DNA of 64,000 bases, from positions 1 through 64,000 of the forward strand of contig NZ_PYGF01000016.1 of the NCBI RefSeq assembly GCF_003014575.1, in the 5' to 3' direction. Within the stretch, counting starts at the first letter, position 1. Each line of letters starts with the position of its first letter. The notes beneath the pieces were generated by a model. The model was not told the DNA's origin. It worked only from the letters and a program-made list of their open reading frames with translations, and did not search any database. The DNA is from Cecembia rubra (lineage in GTDB: Bacteria; Bacteroidota; Bacteroidia; Cytophagales; Cyclobacteriaceae). Made by a program: the position numbers and the translations under genes. This document shows, piece by piece, positions 1 to 7,959 of the stretch.

Positions 1-80
1 CCATCGGAGGGCCTCCCTATTGGTTTCCCAATAGTCCTCCATCCATTTCAAAGCATTCGACCTGCTTTTAAGGTCGATTC
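1..80 (-). other. possible partial coding sequence at window edge
   Basis: Read on the minus strand, bases 80 to 1 have an open frame that gives a protein-like stretch (IDLKSRSNALKWMEDYWETN and onward to the window edge), possibly starting at the Met of MEDYW. It lies immediately beyond the palindrome at 83-220 and would continue to the left of the window. No family was recognised. It could be a chromosomal gene whose 5' end was cut by arrival of the accessory segment, or chance. A plus-strand frame is also open here but runs through the palindrome. Confidence 0.2.
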
Positions 81-82
81 AA

Positions 83-220
83 GTCACACACGGTTCTCAG
101 CTATACGCAGGCAGGGATTTTTAGCACTGAACTTCCTACGAAGAACTGAGCTTTCAATTTACCACATTCCTGTCCTACGAAGCACGAAACCCCTGCTTGC
201 GTATAGGTGATGTTATGTGC
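83..220 (-). repeat. attC-like imperfect palindrome, site b
   Basis: Arms 101-120 and 187-206 are reverse complements at 18 of 20 positions. Outside the right arm lies GTTATGTGC (212-220). Outside the left arm lies GTCACACACGG, a degenerate copy of the GCACATAACGG found at 1403. Read on the minus strand the order is inverse core GCACATAAC, stem, loop, stem, core-like GTGTGTGAC. The 138-bp length and layout resemble a large integron attC site. It lies directly after the sod/barrel gene block in the direction of transcription. Confidence 0.45.
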
Positions 221-227
221 ATACCCT

Positions 228-626
228 TTATTTTGTCTTATTTTTTTTGTGAAATTTATAACCCAATCCAATTGACCAAACCCATTTGTCTGGGTTATCG
301 AAATGAAAAAATGGTGCTATCAGAACAAAATGTTTGTAGTCAATTCGTGGAGAAACTCCAAGTTTAGCACCTGTTTTTCCTTCTTTGATGTAAAATGATG
401 GCAATGCACCCACACCAATTTTCCAATCATCATTCAGTCTTAACATTAGACTTGGTCCGCCAACATTAAATGCGTAAAAGTCATTACCTGCTGCAAAACC
501 AAGCATTCCTTCCATTCCAATATCCCATTTTGGATTTTCTTTTTCCTTTTTTTCTTGTTCCTGAGCATAAGTCAATGTTGAAATGAAAAATGCCACTACA
601 AGTATTACTGTTTTTTTTAAATTCAT
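228..626 (-). CDS. small exported beta-barrel-like protein
   Basis: A 132-residue protein with a clear signal peptide (MNLKKTVILVVAFFISTLTYAQ) followed by a Lys/Glu-rich linker and alternating hydrophobic/polar strands ending in a GLGYKF segment, as in small outer-membrane barrels. No family is recognised. It starts 9 bases after the stop of the superoxide dismutase gene and is probably cotranscribed with it. The small size allows at most a few strands, so it may be a fragment of a larger porin-like fold or a periplasmic beta-sandwich. Function unknown. Confidence 0.7.
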   Translation of the reverse strand: MNLKKTVILVVAFFISTLTYAQEQEKKEKENPKWDIGMEGMLGFAAGNDFYAFNVGGPSLMLRLNDDWKIGVGALPSFYIKEGKTGAKLGVSPRIDYKHFVLIAPFFHFDNPDKWVWSIGLGYKFHKKNKTK

Positions 627-635
627 TCTCTTTGT

Positions 636-1361
636 TTATTTAGTAAGTTTTAGAGCATTGTCTAACCTGTATGCTACGTTGTCCCAATTGATGATGTTAA
701 ACAAATTGTCCACAAAGTCGGCTCTTTTATTTTTGTATTTGAGGTAGTAAGAATGTTCCCAAACGTCAATTACAAGTAAAGGAATAACTCCCCATTGAGT
801 CAATTTTTCGTGATTTTCACATTGTAAAATTGTCAGCTTGTCCGTATATGGTTGATAGCCCAAAATTCCCCATCCGTTTCCGTCAACATCTTTTGAGGTT
901 TTGGCGAGATACATTTTCAGTTTGTCATAACTGCCAAAATCCTTTTCAATTCGTTTGAGCAAGTCTCCTTTGGGGTCGCTCTTTTTGTTTGTGAGGTTAG
1001 TCCAAAATATGGAATGAAGAATGTGAGATGAAAGATGAAAAGCCAATTTCTTTGTCCAAAAATCAACGATTTCTAGGTTGTTGTCGTCTAATGCTTTTCG
1101 TATCATCTGTTGGTCTTTGTTTGCACCTTTTACCGCTCCACCGTGATGGAAGGTATAATGCAAGTGTAATGTTTCTTCATCCATATACGGCTCTAAATGA
1201 CTATTTGCATAAGCCAAAGGTTGATGAATGAAATTTCCGTCCTTGTCCACCAACTTGTCAATGGTGTTGTCGGTGAGATTTTGGGCAAATGCTGATGCGT
1301 TCGGAACTAGTGTCGCTCCGCCAAGTATCAGTCCGGTTTTTAGAAAGTCTTTTCTGTCCAT
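636..1361 (-). CDS. exported Fe/Mn superoxide dismutase
   Basis: This protein converts superoxide to hydrogen peroxide and oxygen. The 241 residues contain the iron/manganese SOD landmarks in order: the N-terminal helix with HYTFHHGGAVKGAN (first His ligand), SSHILHSIFW (second His ligand) and the signature DVWEHSYYLKYKNKR carrying the Asp and His ligands. A hydrophobic export signal (roughly residues 8-27, ending ASAFAQ) precedes the domain, so the enzyme is probably periplasmic rather than cytoplasmic. It is first in a two-gene unit with the small barrel protein and lies within a cassette-like segment together with metal efflux genes, consistent with an accessory stress-defence cargo. Whether Fe or Mn is used cannot be told from the sequence. 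Confidence 0.92.
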   Translation of the reverse strand: MDRKDFLKTGLILGGATLVPNASAFAQNLTDNTIDKLVDKDGNFIHQPLAYANSHLEPYMDEETLHLHYTFHHGGAVKGANKDQQMIRKALDDNNLEIVDFWTKKLAFHLSSHILHSIFWTNLTNKKSDPKGDLLKRIEKDFGSYDKLKMYLAKTSKDVDGNGWGILGYQPYTDKLTILQCENHEKLTQWGVIPLLVIDVWEHSYYLKYKNKRADFVDNLFNIINWDNVAYRLDNALKLTK

Positions 1362-1402
1362 ATTTCTGTCGTTTTATTGTTGCACGTTCGTTTCTCAGGG
1401 TT

Positions 1403-1538
1403 GCACATAACGGTTTGCGTGTATGTGCAGTAGCGGATTAGAAGCACTTTCTTGTCCGTTTGGCACAAAGATAATTAAAAGCACAGACCTTCGATTTATC
1501 ACTTCACCCGCTATTGCCACATACACGCTGTTGGCAGC
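1403..1538 (-). repeat. attC-like imperfect palindrome, site a
   Basis: Arms 1417-1436 and 1508-1528 are reverse complements with one mismatch and one extra base on one arm (a bulge). Flanks are GCACATAAC (1403-1411) and GTTGGCAGC (1530-1538). Read on the minus strand this gives inverse core GCTGCCAAC, one base, 21-nt arm, 71-nt loop, 20-nt arm, five bases, core GTTATGTGC. An AAC/GTT pair outside long imperfect arms with extrahelical bases is the hallmark of attC recombination sites, whose known lengths run to about 140 bp. Confidence 0.5.
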
Positions 1539-1780
1539 TGGTGTTCTTGTCCACCGTCCTTGTAAACCATTGTCAGCATTAAGTTTACGTATTATTGTCC
1601 TGTCGGTTTGTTGTCTGTCGATGTCGGTTTGTGTGGTAGCGTAATTTTTATTTTCAGAAGGGTCGGAAAATTTTTTTAATTCAATTTTGTCTCGGTGGGA
1701 GAGGTGGAAGCTCTTTTGCAAACTTTGGTCTGTGGGTGGGCTTGTAGCGGTTTGCAAATGTGCTTACACCTGTGGGCGGA
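1539..1780. other. noncoding tail of the efflux block
   Basis: About 240 bases with no credible gene. It contains TTTTTTAATTCAATTTT (about 1672-1690), an inverted copy of a tract near the other end of the block (about 10125-10142), and repeated GGTTTGCAAA-type words. Nothing else is recognised. Confidence 0.5.
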
Positions 1781-2335
1781 TTATTCCAAGAACAATTCGT
1801 TTATGAAATAGCTCTCTTTCTTTACATCCCAAGTTAACCAATGTTTTTTCTTTATGGAATTAATTCTTTGCAACAGGTCTGGATTGTCGATGTATATGGC
1901 AGCTAAATTATTTTTTGTCAAGCGGTTAATCGGGTCATTCAGTGTTTTGCTGAAATGATATGAAGTCCTTGTCGGGGAATAAATGATGTAAATTATCAAC
2001 CCCTTGTCACATAAAACCTTGTAATGTTTGTCGTTGAATACCCGTATTAAACGCCCTTTATGGTCGGTATAACCCCAAATGTCAGAGCGTCTATAAATAA
2101 CAGACGTATCAGGGGTTTTAAGTTCAATGTCTTTGTTTTTGAAAAACCCTTGAGGCCACAGGGAATAGTTTTTCTGATAGGGTTTAAATCCATTGGTCAA
2201 TTTTCCAGCTTCAAAATCTTCAAACGTCAAATAAATTCCTGCTGAATCGTTCACCATAGTATAAGAATACTGAGCATATAACGAATTTGAAGTCAGCACA
2301 AATAAACACAAGTAAATAAGAATCTTCACTTTCAT
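1781..2335 (-). CDS. exported hypothetical protein after the RND pump
   Basis: A 184-residue protein with a signal peptide (MKVKILIYLCLFVLTSNSLYAQ), no membrane segment after it and no Cys at the cleavage site, so it is probably periplasmic or surface associated. No family recognised. Its start overlaps the stop of the RND pump gene by four bases (ATGA), so it is translated with the efflux operon and is the last gene before the palindrome at 1403-1538. The tight coupling suggests a role connected with metal resistance, but no metal-binding cluster (His/Met/Cys-rich) is evident. Confidence 0.75.
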   Translation of the reverse strand: MKVKILIYLCLFVLTSNSLYAQYSYTMVNDSAGIYLTFEDFEAGKLTNGFKPYQKNYSLWPQGFFKNKDIELKTPDTSVIYRRSDIWGYTDHKGRLIRVFNDKHYKVLCDKGLIIYIIYSPTRTSYHFSKTLNDPINRLTKNNLAAIYIDNPDLLQRINSIKKKHWLTWDVKKESYFINELFLE

Positions 2336-5300
2336 TTTTTATGTTCTGTTTTACGGTAAGCCCAATAAAAAACCTGTGGCAACACGGTTAGCGATAAAAT
2401 CATACAGATGATTAGACCACCTACAATCATAATGGCTAAAGGTTTTTGAATTTCAGAACCCATACCTGTTGAAAGTGCTGCCGGCAATAATCCCATAGAA
2501 CCCATTAGTGCAATCATAAGAATGGGTCTGATACGGCTATACACCCCTTTTTTAATTCCTTCAATCAAGGCATCTCCCCGATTGATATTTTGACGAATGG
2601 TGCCAATCAATACAATACCATCTATGGTTGCTACTCCAAATAAAATGATGAAACCTATGCCTGCTGAGATTCCGAAGATTGTTCCTGTTGTCCAAAGGGA
2701 TAGATAGCCCCCAATAAAAGCAAAAGGGAAAACCATAAATGAAATAAGCGTATCCTTTAGATTTCCGTTGAAATTCATCCAAAGTAAAAACATAATCAAC
2801 AACAAGGATATAGGAACTATAGTGGCAAGCTGCTTGGTAGCCCTCTCCTTACTTTCAAATTCACCTGCCCATTCCATTTTGTTCTCAGTGGGAATTTTCA
2901 CTTCTTTGTCCACATTCGCTTTAGCTTCAGCTATGGTGCTTCCCAAATCTCTACCTTCAATACTGAAACCAACAGCAATGTATCGGCTACTTCCTTCACG
3001 GTAAATAAAAGTAGGTCCGGTAATGAAATTGATGTCGGCTATTTCACGTAAAGGAATTTTCTTTCCGCTCATTGTCGGGATTAAAATTTCTCCTATCTTT
3101 TGTTGATTATCTCTGTATTCCTTTTGAAATCGAATACGCACATCAAACATTCTTTCATTTTCATAAAAGGTCGTAGCCGCCTGTCCGCCAATGGCCATTT
3201 CAACTACAGCTTGCGCATCTGCCATAGCCACACCATATTTCCCCATTTTCTTTTCATCCAATTTGATGCGGAGTTCGGGCAATCCAATGTTTCGATATAC
3301 ATTCAGATCTGTAATTCCTTCCACTTTACCAATACTGTTGGCTACTTGTTCGGCATATTCTTCCAGTTTGAACAAATCATCACCAAAGATTTTAATCACT
3401 AAAGAACTTTTCACTCCTGCCACATATTCTTCCACATTGTCCTGAATGGGTTGGCTAAAACCGAATACAATGCCCGGATAAGATTGCAATTTTTGCCTCA
3501 TTTCCTCGACCAGATCATCTTTCTTAACTTTTCTATTCCATTCTTTTTCGGGATGTAGTTGTATATGAAATTCAATATTGAAAAACCCGGTCGGGTCTGT
3601 TCCGTCATTGGGTCTTCCTACTTGATTCAATACAAATTTTACTTCTTCGAACTCGCGTAACTTAGCTTTCATTTCCTGTGCCAGTCGCTTGGATTCTTCA
3701 AGATTTACACTATTCGGCAACGTAGCTCTCACATATACAGCTCCTTCATTCAGTTTAGGAAGAAACTCCGTCCCGTGATTCATAAACCCAATGATACAAG
3801 TTCCCAAAAGCACAAAAAAAGAAATCATTGTTATCTTCTTATTCCTGAAAGTCCATAAGAACATACTATTAAGTCCATTGCGAAATGTCCTTGTAACCCA
3901 ATTGTCTTTTTCTACAATATTTTTGGTCAACAGCACCTTACACATTGCAGGAACATAAGTCAAACTCAATAAAAGAGAGCCTAATAGTGCAAAGCCCAAG
4001 GTGTATGCCAGTGGAGAAAACATTTTCCCTTCCACCTTTTGAAAGGAGAAAATGGGCACTAATGCGATAATAAGTATAAACAGGGCAAAGAAAATATAGG
4101 AAGCCACATTCCTGACACTCTGTTTGATGATCCCCGATTTTGACATTTTGTTGAAGCGAGCCATTCCGAGTTGATGTGCTTTTTGCTCCAGACCTACAAA
4201 AATCCGCTCAGAGATGACCAAAGCCCCTTCCAATAACAACCCAAAATCAAGGGCTCCCATAGAAATCAGGTTGGCGGGCATTCCCATTATTCTGAGCATC
4301 ACAATGGCAAAGAGAAAAGATAAGGGTATTACCGATGCCACGATGAGCGTTAAACGCCAATTATAAAGAAAAATAAAGACAATAATTGAAACTAAAATAA
4401 TACCCTCAATCAAGTTTTTTGTAACTGTGTTTACGGTTACTTCAACCAACTCCGTTCTGTCAATAAAGGGTTCTATTTTTACATCCTTAGGTAAAATCCT
4501 TTCGTTCAGGTCAGTAATTTTTTCTTTTACTCGTGCAATCACATCTCCAGGATTTTCACCTCGAAGCATCACTACAATACCCTGAACCAAATCTTCTTCG
4601 TCTTGCAAGCCTACCACGCCCAATCTTGGCTTAGCCGATACATTTACTTCCGCCACGTGCTTTACCAAAATAGGCGTTGCCCCTCTGACTTCAATCAGGA
4701 TGTTTTCAATGTCCTCAATGCTTTCCAACAAGCCCACACCACGAACAACATAAGCTTGTGAGCCTCTTTCAATCACATCACCGCCCACATTTATATTGCT
4801 GTTAGAAACCGCTTCAAAAACCTCTAAGGGTGATAAATCGTAATTCGCCAGTTCGGTGGGGTTTATTTTTATTTCATATATTTTTTCTTCGCCTCCAAAA
4901 CTCACAATATCTGCCACTCCGGGAACAGCGACCAACTCCCTCTCAATCACCCAATCGTGGATAGCTGTAAGTTCTTTAATAGGACGATCGCTTTTTATCA
5001 CATAGCGGAAAATTTCTCCTGTGGCTCCATAAGGCGGCTCAATTTCCGCATCTGTACCATCAGGTAAATCAACACCTTGCAAGCGGTTGGCTGCATATTG
5101 TTGTGCATAAAAATCATCTATCTCATCTTCAAAAATTACGGTTACTACCGACAAGCCAAATAAAGAAATAGAACGGACACTTGATTTTTTCGGGATGGTA
5201 TTTACTGCCTTCATAATGGGCAGGGTCACAAATTTCTCTACTTCCTCTGCACTTCTTCCGGGCCACTGGGTTATGATTCTTGCACGGGTATTGGTTACAT

Positions 5301-5430
5301 CAGGAAATGCCTCTATAGGTGTATGAATGTAACTAACGATACCTCCTATTAGCAGTAGGGCCGTGAGAAAGAAAACGACAATAGAATTCTTGAGTGAAAA
5401 CGCAACGATACCTTGAACAAATTTCTGCAT
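2332..5430 (-). CDS. czcA: CzcA/CusA-type heavy-metal RND efflux pump
   Basis: An inner-membrane proton-driven pump that exports divalent or monovalent metal cations through a tripartite complex. 1032 residues, the usual length. Visible: TM1 near residues 13-33, the conserved TPIEAFPDVTN segment, repeated porter domains, a central run of membrane helices with DFGLLLEGALV in TM4, and a second helix bundle near the C-terminus with FGVATIDGIVLIG. In most CzcA-like pumps the TM4 motif reads DFG followed three residues later by Asp. Here it is Glu. The adaptor and outer-membrane genes lie immediately upstream (5-base gap), forming a czcCBA order under a local two-component system. Substrate (Co/Zn/Cd or Cu/Ag) cannot be assigned. 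Confidence 0.93.
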   Translation of the reverse strand: MQKFVQGIVAFSLKNSIVVFFLTALLLIGGIVSYIHTPIEAFPDVTNTRARIITQWPGRSAEEVEKFVTLPIMKAVNTIPKKSSVRSISLFGLSVVTVIFEDEIDDFYAQQYAANRLQGVDLPDGTDAEIEPPYGATGEIFRYVIKSDRPIKELTAIHDWVIERELVAVPGVADIVSFGGEEKIYEIKINPTELANYDLSPLEVFEAVSNSNINVGGDVIERGSQAYVVRGVGLLESIEDIENILIEVRGATPILVKHVAEVNVSAKPRLGVVGLQDEEDLVQGIVVMLRGENPGDVIARVKEKITDLNERILPKDVKIEPFIDRTELVEVTVNTVTKNLIEGIILVSIIVFIFLYNWRLTLIVASVIPLSFLFAIVMLRIMGMPANLISMGALDFGLLLEGALVISERIFVGLEQKAHQLGMARFNKMSKSGIIKQSVRNVASYIFFALFILIIALVPIFSFQKVEGKMFSPLAYTLGFALLGSLLLSLTYVPAMCKVLLTKNIVEKDNWVTRTFRNGLNSMFLWTFRNKKITMISFFVLLGTCIIGFMNHGTEFLPKLNEGAVYVRATLPNSVNLEESKRLAQEMKAKLREFEEVKFVLNQVGRPNDGTDPTGFFNIEFHIQLHPEKEWNRKVKKDDLVEEMRQKLQSYPGIVFGFSQPIQDNVEEYVAGVKSSLVIKIFGDDLFKLEEYAEQVANSIGKVEGITDLNVYRNIGLPELRIKLDEKKMGKYGVAMADAQAVVEMAIGGQAATTFYENERMFDVRIRFQKEYRDNQQKIGEILIPTMSGKKIPLREIADINFITGPTFIYREGSSRYIAVGFSIEGRDLGSTIAEAKANVDKEVKIPTENKMEWAGEFESKERATKQLATIVPISLLLIMFLLWMNFNGNLKDTLISFMVFPFAFIGGYLSLWTTGTIFGISAGIGFIILFGVATIDGIVLIGTIRQNINRGDALIEGIKKGVYSRIRPILMIALMGSMGLLPAALSTGMGSEIQKPLAIMIVGGLIICMILSLTVLPQVFYWAYRKTEHKK

Positions 5431-5435
5431 AACGA

Positions 5436-6530
5436 TTAGTTGTTGAAGTTTTTAATCTGTTCGTAAATCAATAGATGGTTCTTCGTGATGATTTTTTCGT
5501 TTTCACTTAAACCGCTTGACAAGAATGTGATTCCGTTGCTCTTGGTGAGAATTTCAACCTGTCTGACTTCGATTTCACAATCACTTTTATACACCACCAC
5601 ATAATTCTGATTGCTGTCAAAAACCATTGCTGCAGTGGGAATACTCAGTGCTTCCGTTTTGAGTTCCTTTAAAGCCGTTACATCTACGATCATCCCGGGT
5701 TTTAATTTCAGGTCAACATTTTGCAATACTACTCTTGCTTTCACAACTCTTGCTTCCTCATCCAAAACCTGCGAAATAGCTGCGATTTTTCCTTTGAACA
5801 ATTCATCAGGATAAGAAAGAGTTTTAATGTCCACTTCCATTCCTGCCTCTATATTTTTAACATTAGTAGCATAAATATTTACCAAAACCCACACTTCACT
5901 TAGGTCTGAAATGGTAAACAAGGGGTCTCCTTCGGCTGAAATTTGTGCTCCTGTCGATATGGACTTGGCAGTAACTATTCCTGTTGTGGGGGCTTTGATT
6001 TGAAAAACACCTCTTTCAGAACTTGCACTGAATAAATGGAGGTTAGCGTTAATTTTTACCCTTTCTGCTTGCAGTACATCCAGTTCGCTTTGTGCTTCCA
6101 ACAAATCTTTTTGCGAAGCAATGCCATCATCAAACATAGACTGCACGGATTGTAAATTTTTCTCGGCTACCTTTATTTGAGCATCAATGGTTTTTGATTG
6201 TGATTGCAGTTCGGACAATTCTGTGCTTCTTAATTCTGCCAATACCTGACCCTTGGTTACTTTGTCGCCCAATGAAAAGTAGGTATTGGAAATAATCCCA
6301 CCAACCAGACTGACAAAATGAATTACTTTGTCGGGGTTGGGTTCTATGGCTCCAGTAAGTGGAATGCCTTCTGTTACTAACTGTTTTTTGGGTTGTTCCA
6401 ATTCAATTTTTGATTTGAAGTTTTCGTCCAAACAGTAAGTTTTATTTTCTGAATGATTGCTTTGTTCTTCCGAATTCCCGCAACTATTTAATAGTACCAC
6501 CGCCAAAATCGAATAGAAAATGAGTTTCAT
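5436..6530 (-). CDS. czcB: efflux RND periplasmic adaptor lipoprotein (CzcB/CusB)
   Basis: The membrane-fusion protein that links the RND pump to the outer-membrane channel. From the Met at 6530 it has a lipoprotein signal with lipobox VLLNSC, so it is anchored by lipid. An in-frame ATG at 6551 is an alternative start. The order is barrel-sandwich hybrid halves flanking an alpha-helical hairpin (roughly residues 90-170, with SQSKTIDAQIKVAEKNLQSV), then a beta-barrel domain and a C-terminal membrane-proximal part. No N-terminal His/Cys-rich metal-binding extension as in some CusB proteins, apart from one Cys near residue 30. Sits between the outer-membrane factor (upstream) and pump (downstream) genes. 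Confidence 0.9.
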   Translation of the reverse strand: MKLIFYSILAVVLLNSCGNSEEQSNHSENKTYCLDENFKSKIELEQPKKQLVTEGIPLTGAIEPNPDKVIHFVSLVGGIISNTYFSLGDKVTKGQVLAELRSTELSELQSQSKTIDAQIKVAEKNLQSVQSMFDDGIASQKDLLEAQSELDVLQAERVKINANLHLFSASSERGVFQIKAPTTGIVTAKSISTGAQISAEGDPLFTISDLSEVWVLVNIYATNVKNIEAGMEVDIKTLSYPDELFKGKIAAISQVLDEEARVVKARVVLQNVDLKLKPGMIVDVTALKELKTEALSIPTAAMVFDSNQNYVVVYKSDCEIEVRQVEILTKSNGITFLSSGLSENEKIITKNHLLIYEQIKNFNN

Positions 6531-6562
6531 ATTTTTACCTGCTATGTTCATTGTTCATAAAT

Positions 6563-7879
6563 TTATTTAATCAAGTCTGTTCCAATAGAAAAATTTAGTT
6601 GTTCTGCTTTTTCATTGACATCTTTACCTGCTTCCAAAATGATTTCTTTGTTTTCCAGATAAGCGTCTAAAAAATCAAGGTATTCAAGCAAACTGATATT
6701 TCTATTAATGAAATTTTTGGTATAGCTTTCAAGCATCCTATCCAGTGTAGTTTCATAATCGGGTTCTATTTCTTCTAAAAAAGTAATGGCATTAGTCAGG
6801 TTTTGAAAGGAAAGTACGATTTCACTTTCAACACTCAATGTCATTTGCTCATATAGAACTTTAGATTGTTCTATACCGATTCGGGCAGATTTAATATTTC
6901 CCTGGTTTCTATTGAAGAACGGTAAGTCCATTGCTACACCAAATCCAACGAAATCTTTGATAAAGTTACCCCCTCTATCATAATTGACAATAAAATTTAA
7001 GTCAGGTGTTCGTTGTGCTTTTTCTAACGCATATAACTTATTGTAATAACTTTCTTCCAGTGCTGCAATTTTATAATCAGGACGGTTAGCTTTTGCCTGT
7101 TCAATAACATCATTCAAGGCAAGTATTTTAAATTGTTCGGTGTTTTTTAAATAACCCTCGTCAGTGATTTCCAATTGTGTGGTAGCAGGTAATCGCATCA
7201 GTAATTTTAGTTCCTTTTGAGCTTCATCCACATCTTTGTTCAGTTCATTGATATTTTTTGCTATTTCCAGTTCAAGGGCTTTTAAGCGGATATATTCGCC
7301 TTGTGGTACATTACCTTGTTCTACCTGCCTTTTGTAGGCTTGTGTAAGTTGCCTGATAGAATTGAACTGGTTTTGATAAATACTCCTGCTGAATTGCAGG
7401 TATTGCAAAGTGGTAAGTTGATTTCGAAATTCTATTTTCAGATTTCTCAACAAGTCCTCCAGATACTGTTTAGACATATCCACAGACACCTGTTCTAAAG
7501 CAACTAATTTCTTTCGCTTTCCTGCTGTTTGAATAAGTTGCTCTATTTGAATTCCAAATTGTTGATTTTGTCCAAACCTTCCACCCGAAGTAAAAGGAGG
7601 TAAAAATCCTTCAGCTCCAGCGTGTTCTATTTGGTTTCGTGTTACCCATAGATTTGTTTCGTTGAGTTCTATTGTTGGATTTGGCCAAAGTTTGGCTTGT
7701 AGAACCATTGCTTCGGCTTTGGGCACTTCCAACCTTTCAGCAATGAGCAACAGATTTTCTTTAAGGAAAACGGCTTCGGCTTGTTCACGGCTTAGGATAA
7801 GCTTTTCCTGAGCGAAAATTTGCCCTGAGAGACAAAAAAACAGTATAGTTAAAGCTCTGTATTTTATACGTTTATTCAT
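6563..7879 (-). CDS. czcC: TolC-family outer-membrane efflux protein (CzcC)
   Basis: The outer-membrane channel of the tripartite metal efflux system. 438 residues: signal peptide (ending SGQIFAQ), then two repeats of long amphipathic helices typical of the outer membrane efflux protein family, with heptad-like segments around residues 140-230 and 330-420. It is the first gene of the structural efflux operon: its start lies 70 bases after the sensor kinase stop, and that gap holds three phased CTTAAA words plus a plausible promoter, so the pump genes may be induced separately from the regulators. Confidence 0.9.
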   Translation of the reverse strand: MNKRIKYRALTILFFCLSGQIFAQEKLILSREQAEAVFLKENLLLIAERLEVPKAEAMVLQAKLWPNPTIELNETNLWVTRNQIEHAGAEGFLPPFTSGGRFGQNQQFGIQIEQLIQTAGKRKKLVALEQVSVDMSKQYLEDLLRNLKIEFRNQLTTLQYLQFSRSIYQNQFNSIRQLTQAYKRQVEQGNVPQGEYIRLKALELEIAKNINELNKDVDEAQKELKLLMRLPATTQLEITDEGYLKNTEQFKILALNDVIEQAKANRPDYKIAALEESYYNKLYALEKAQRTPDLNFIVNYDRGGNFIKDFVGFGVAMDLPFFNRNQGNIKSARIGIEQSKVLYEQMTLSVESEIVLSFQNLTNAITFLEEIEPDYETTLDRMLESYTKNFINRNISLLEYLDFLDAYLENKEIILEAGKDVNEKAEQLNFSIGTDLIK

Positions 7880-7891
7880 TCTGAACTACAT

Positions 7892-7920
7892 TAAGTGTAG
7901 TGCAAAAGTCCAATGAACAA
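7892..7920 (-). promoter_or_regulatory. candidate promoter of czcCBA
   Basis: On the minus strand a TTG (7918-7920) is followed after 18 bases by TACACTTA (7892-7899), close to the Bacteroidota -33 TTG and -7 TAnnTTTG pattern. It lies 13 bases before the czcC start codon and directly downstream of the phased CTTAAA sites. Weakly supported on its own. Confidence 0.35.
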
Positions 7921-7959
7921 CCTTAAAAAGACCTTAAAACCGATAAAATTTAGCTTAAA
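7921..7959 (-). promoter_or_regulatory. phased CTTAAA direct repeats, candidate response-regulator site
   Basis: CTTAAA occurs at 7922, 7933 and 7954 on the plus strand, spaced 11 and 21 bases, that is one and about two helical turns. OmpR-family regulators bind such direct repeats. The cognate regulator gene is in the same operon block, and the repeats sit immediately upstream of the candidate czcC promoter. The third copy overlaps the end of the kinase gene. Confidence 0.45.

Larger units (their letters stand above)
212..1411 (-). mobile_element. cassette-like unit 1 (sod block)
   Basis: This unit is bounded by GTTATGTGC (212-220) and its exact complement GCACATAAC (1403-1411). The similarity continues inward (GTTATGTGCATACCC against GTTATGTGCAACCC). 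Complementarity between the start of a cassette and the inverse core of its own attC is a rule of integron cassettes. Both genes inside read toward the palindrome, the usual cassette orientation. The integron interpretation is inference, since no integrase is in the window. Confidence 0.4.

Noticed and set aside
1395-1757. 120-residue minus-strand frame
   Set aside because: It runs through the attC-like palindrome and has a composition unlike neighbouring proteins. Treated as noncoding.
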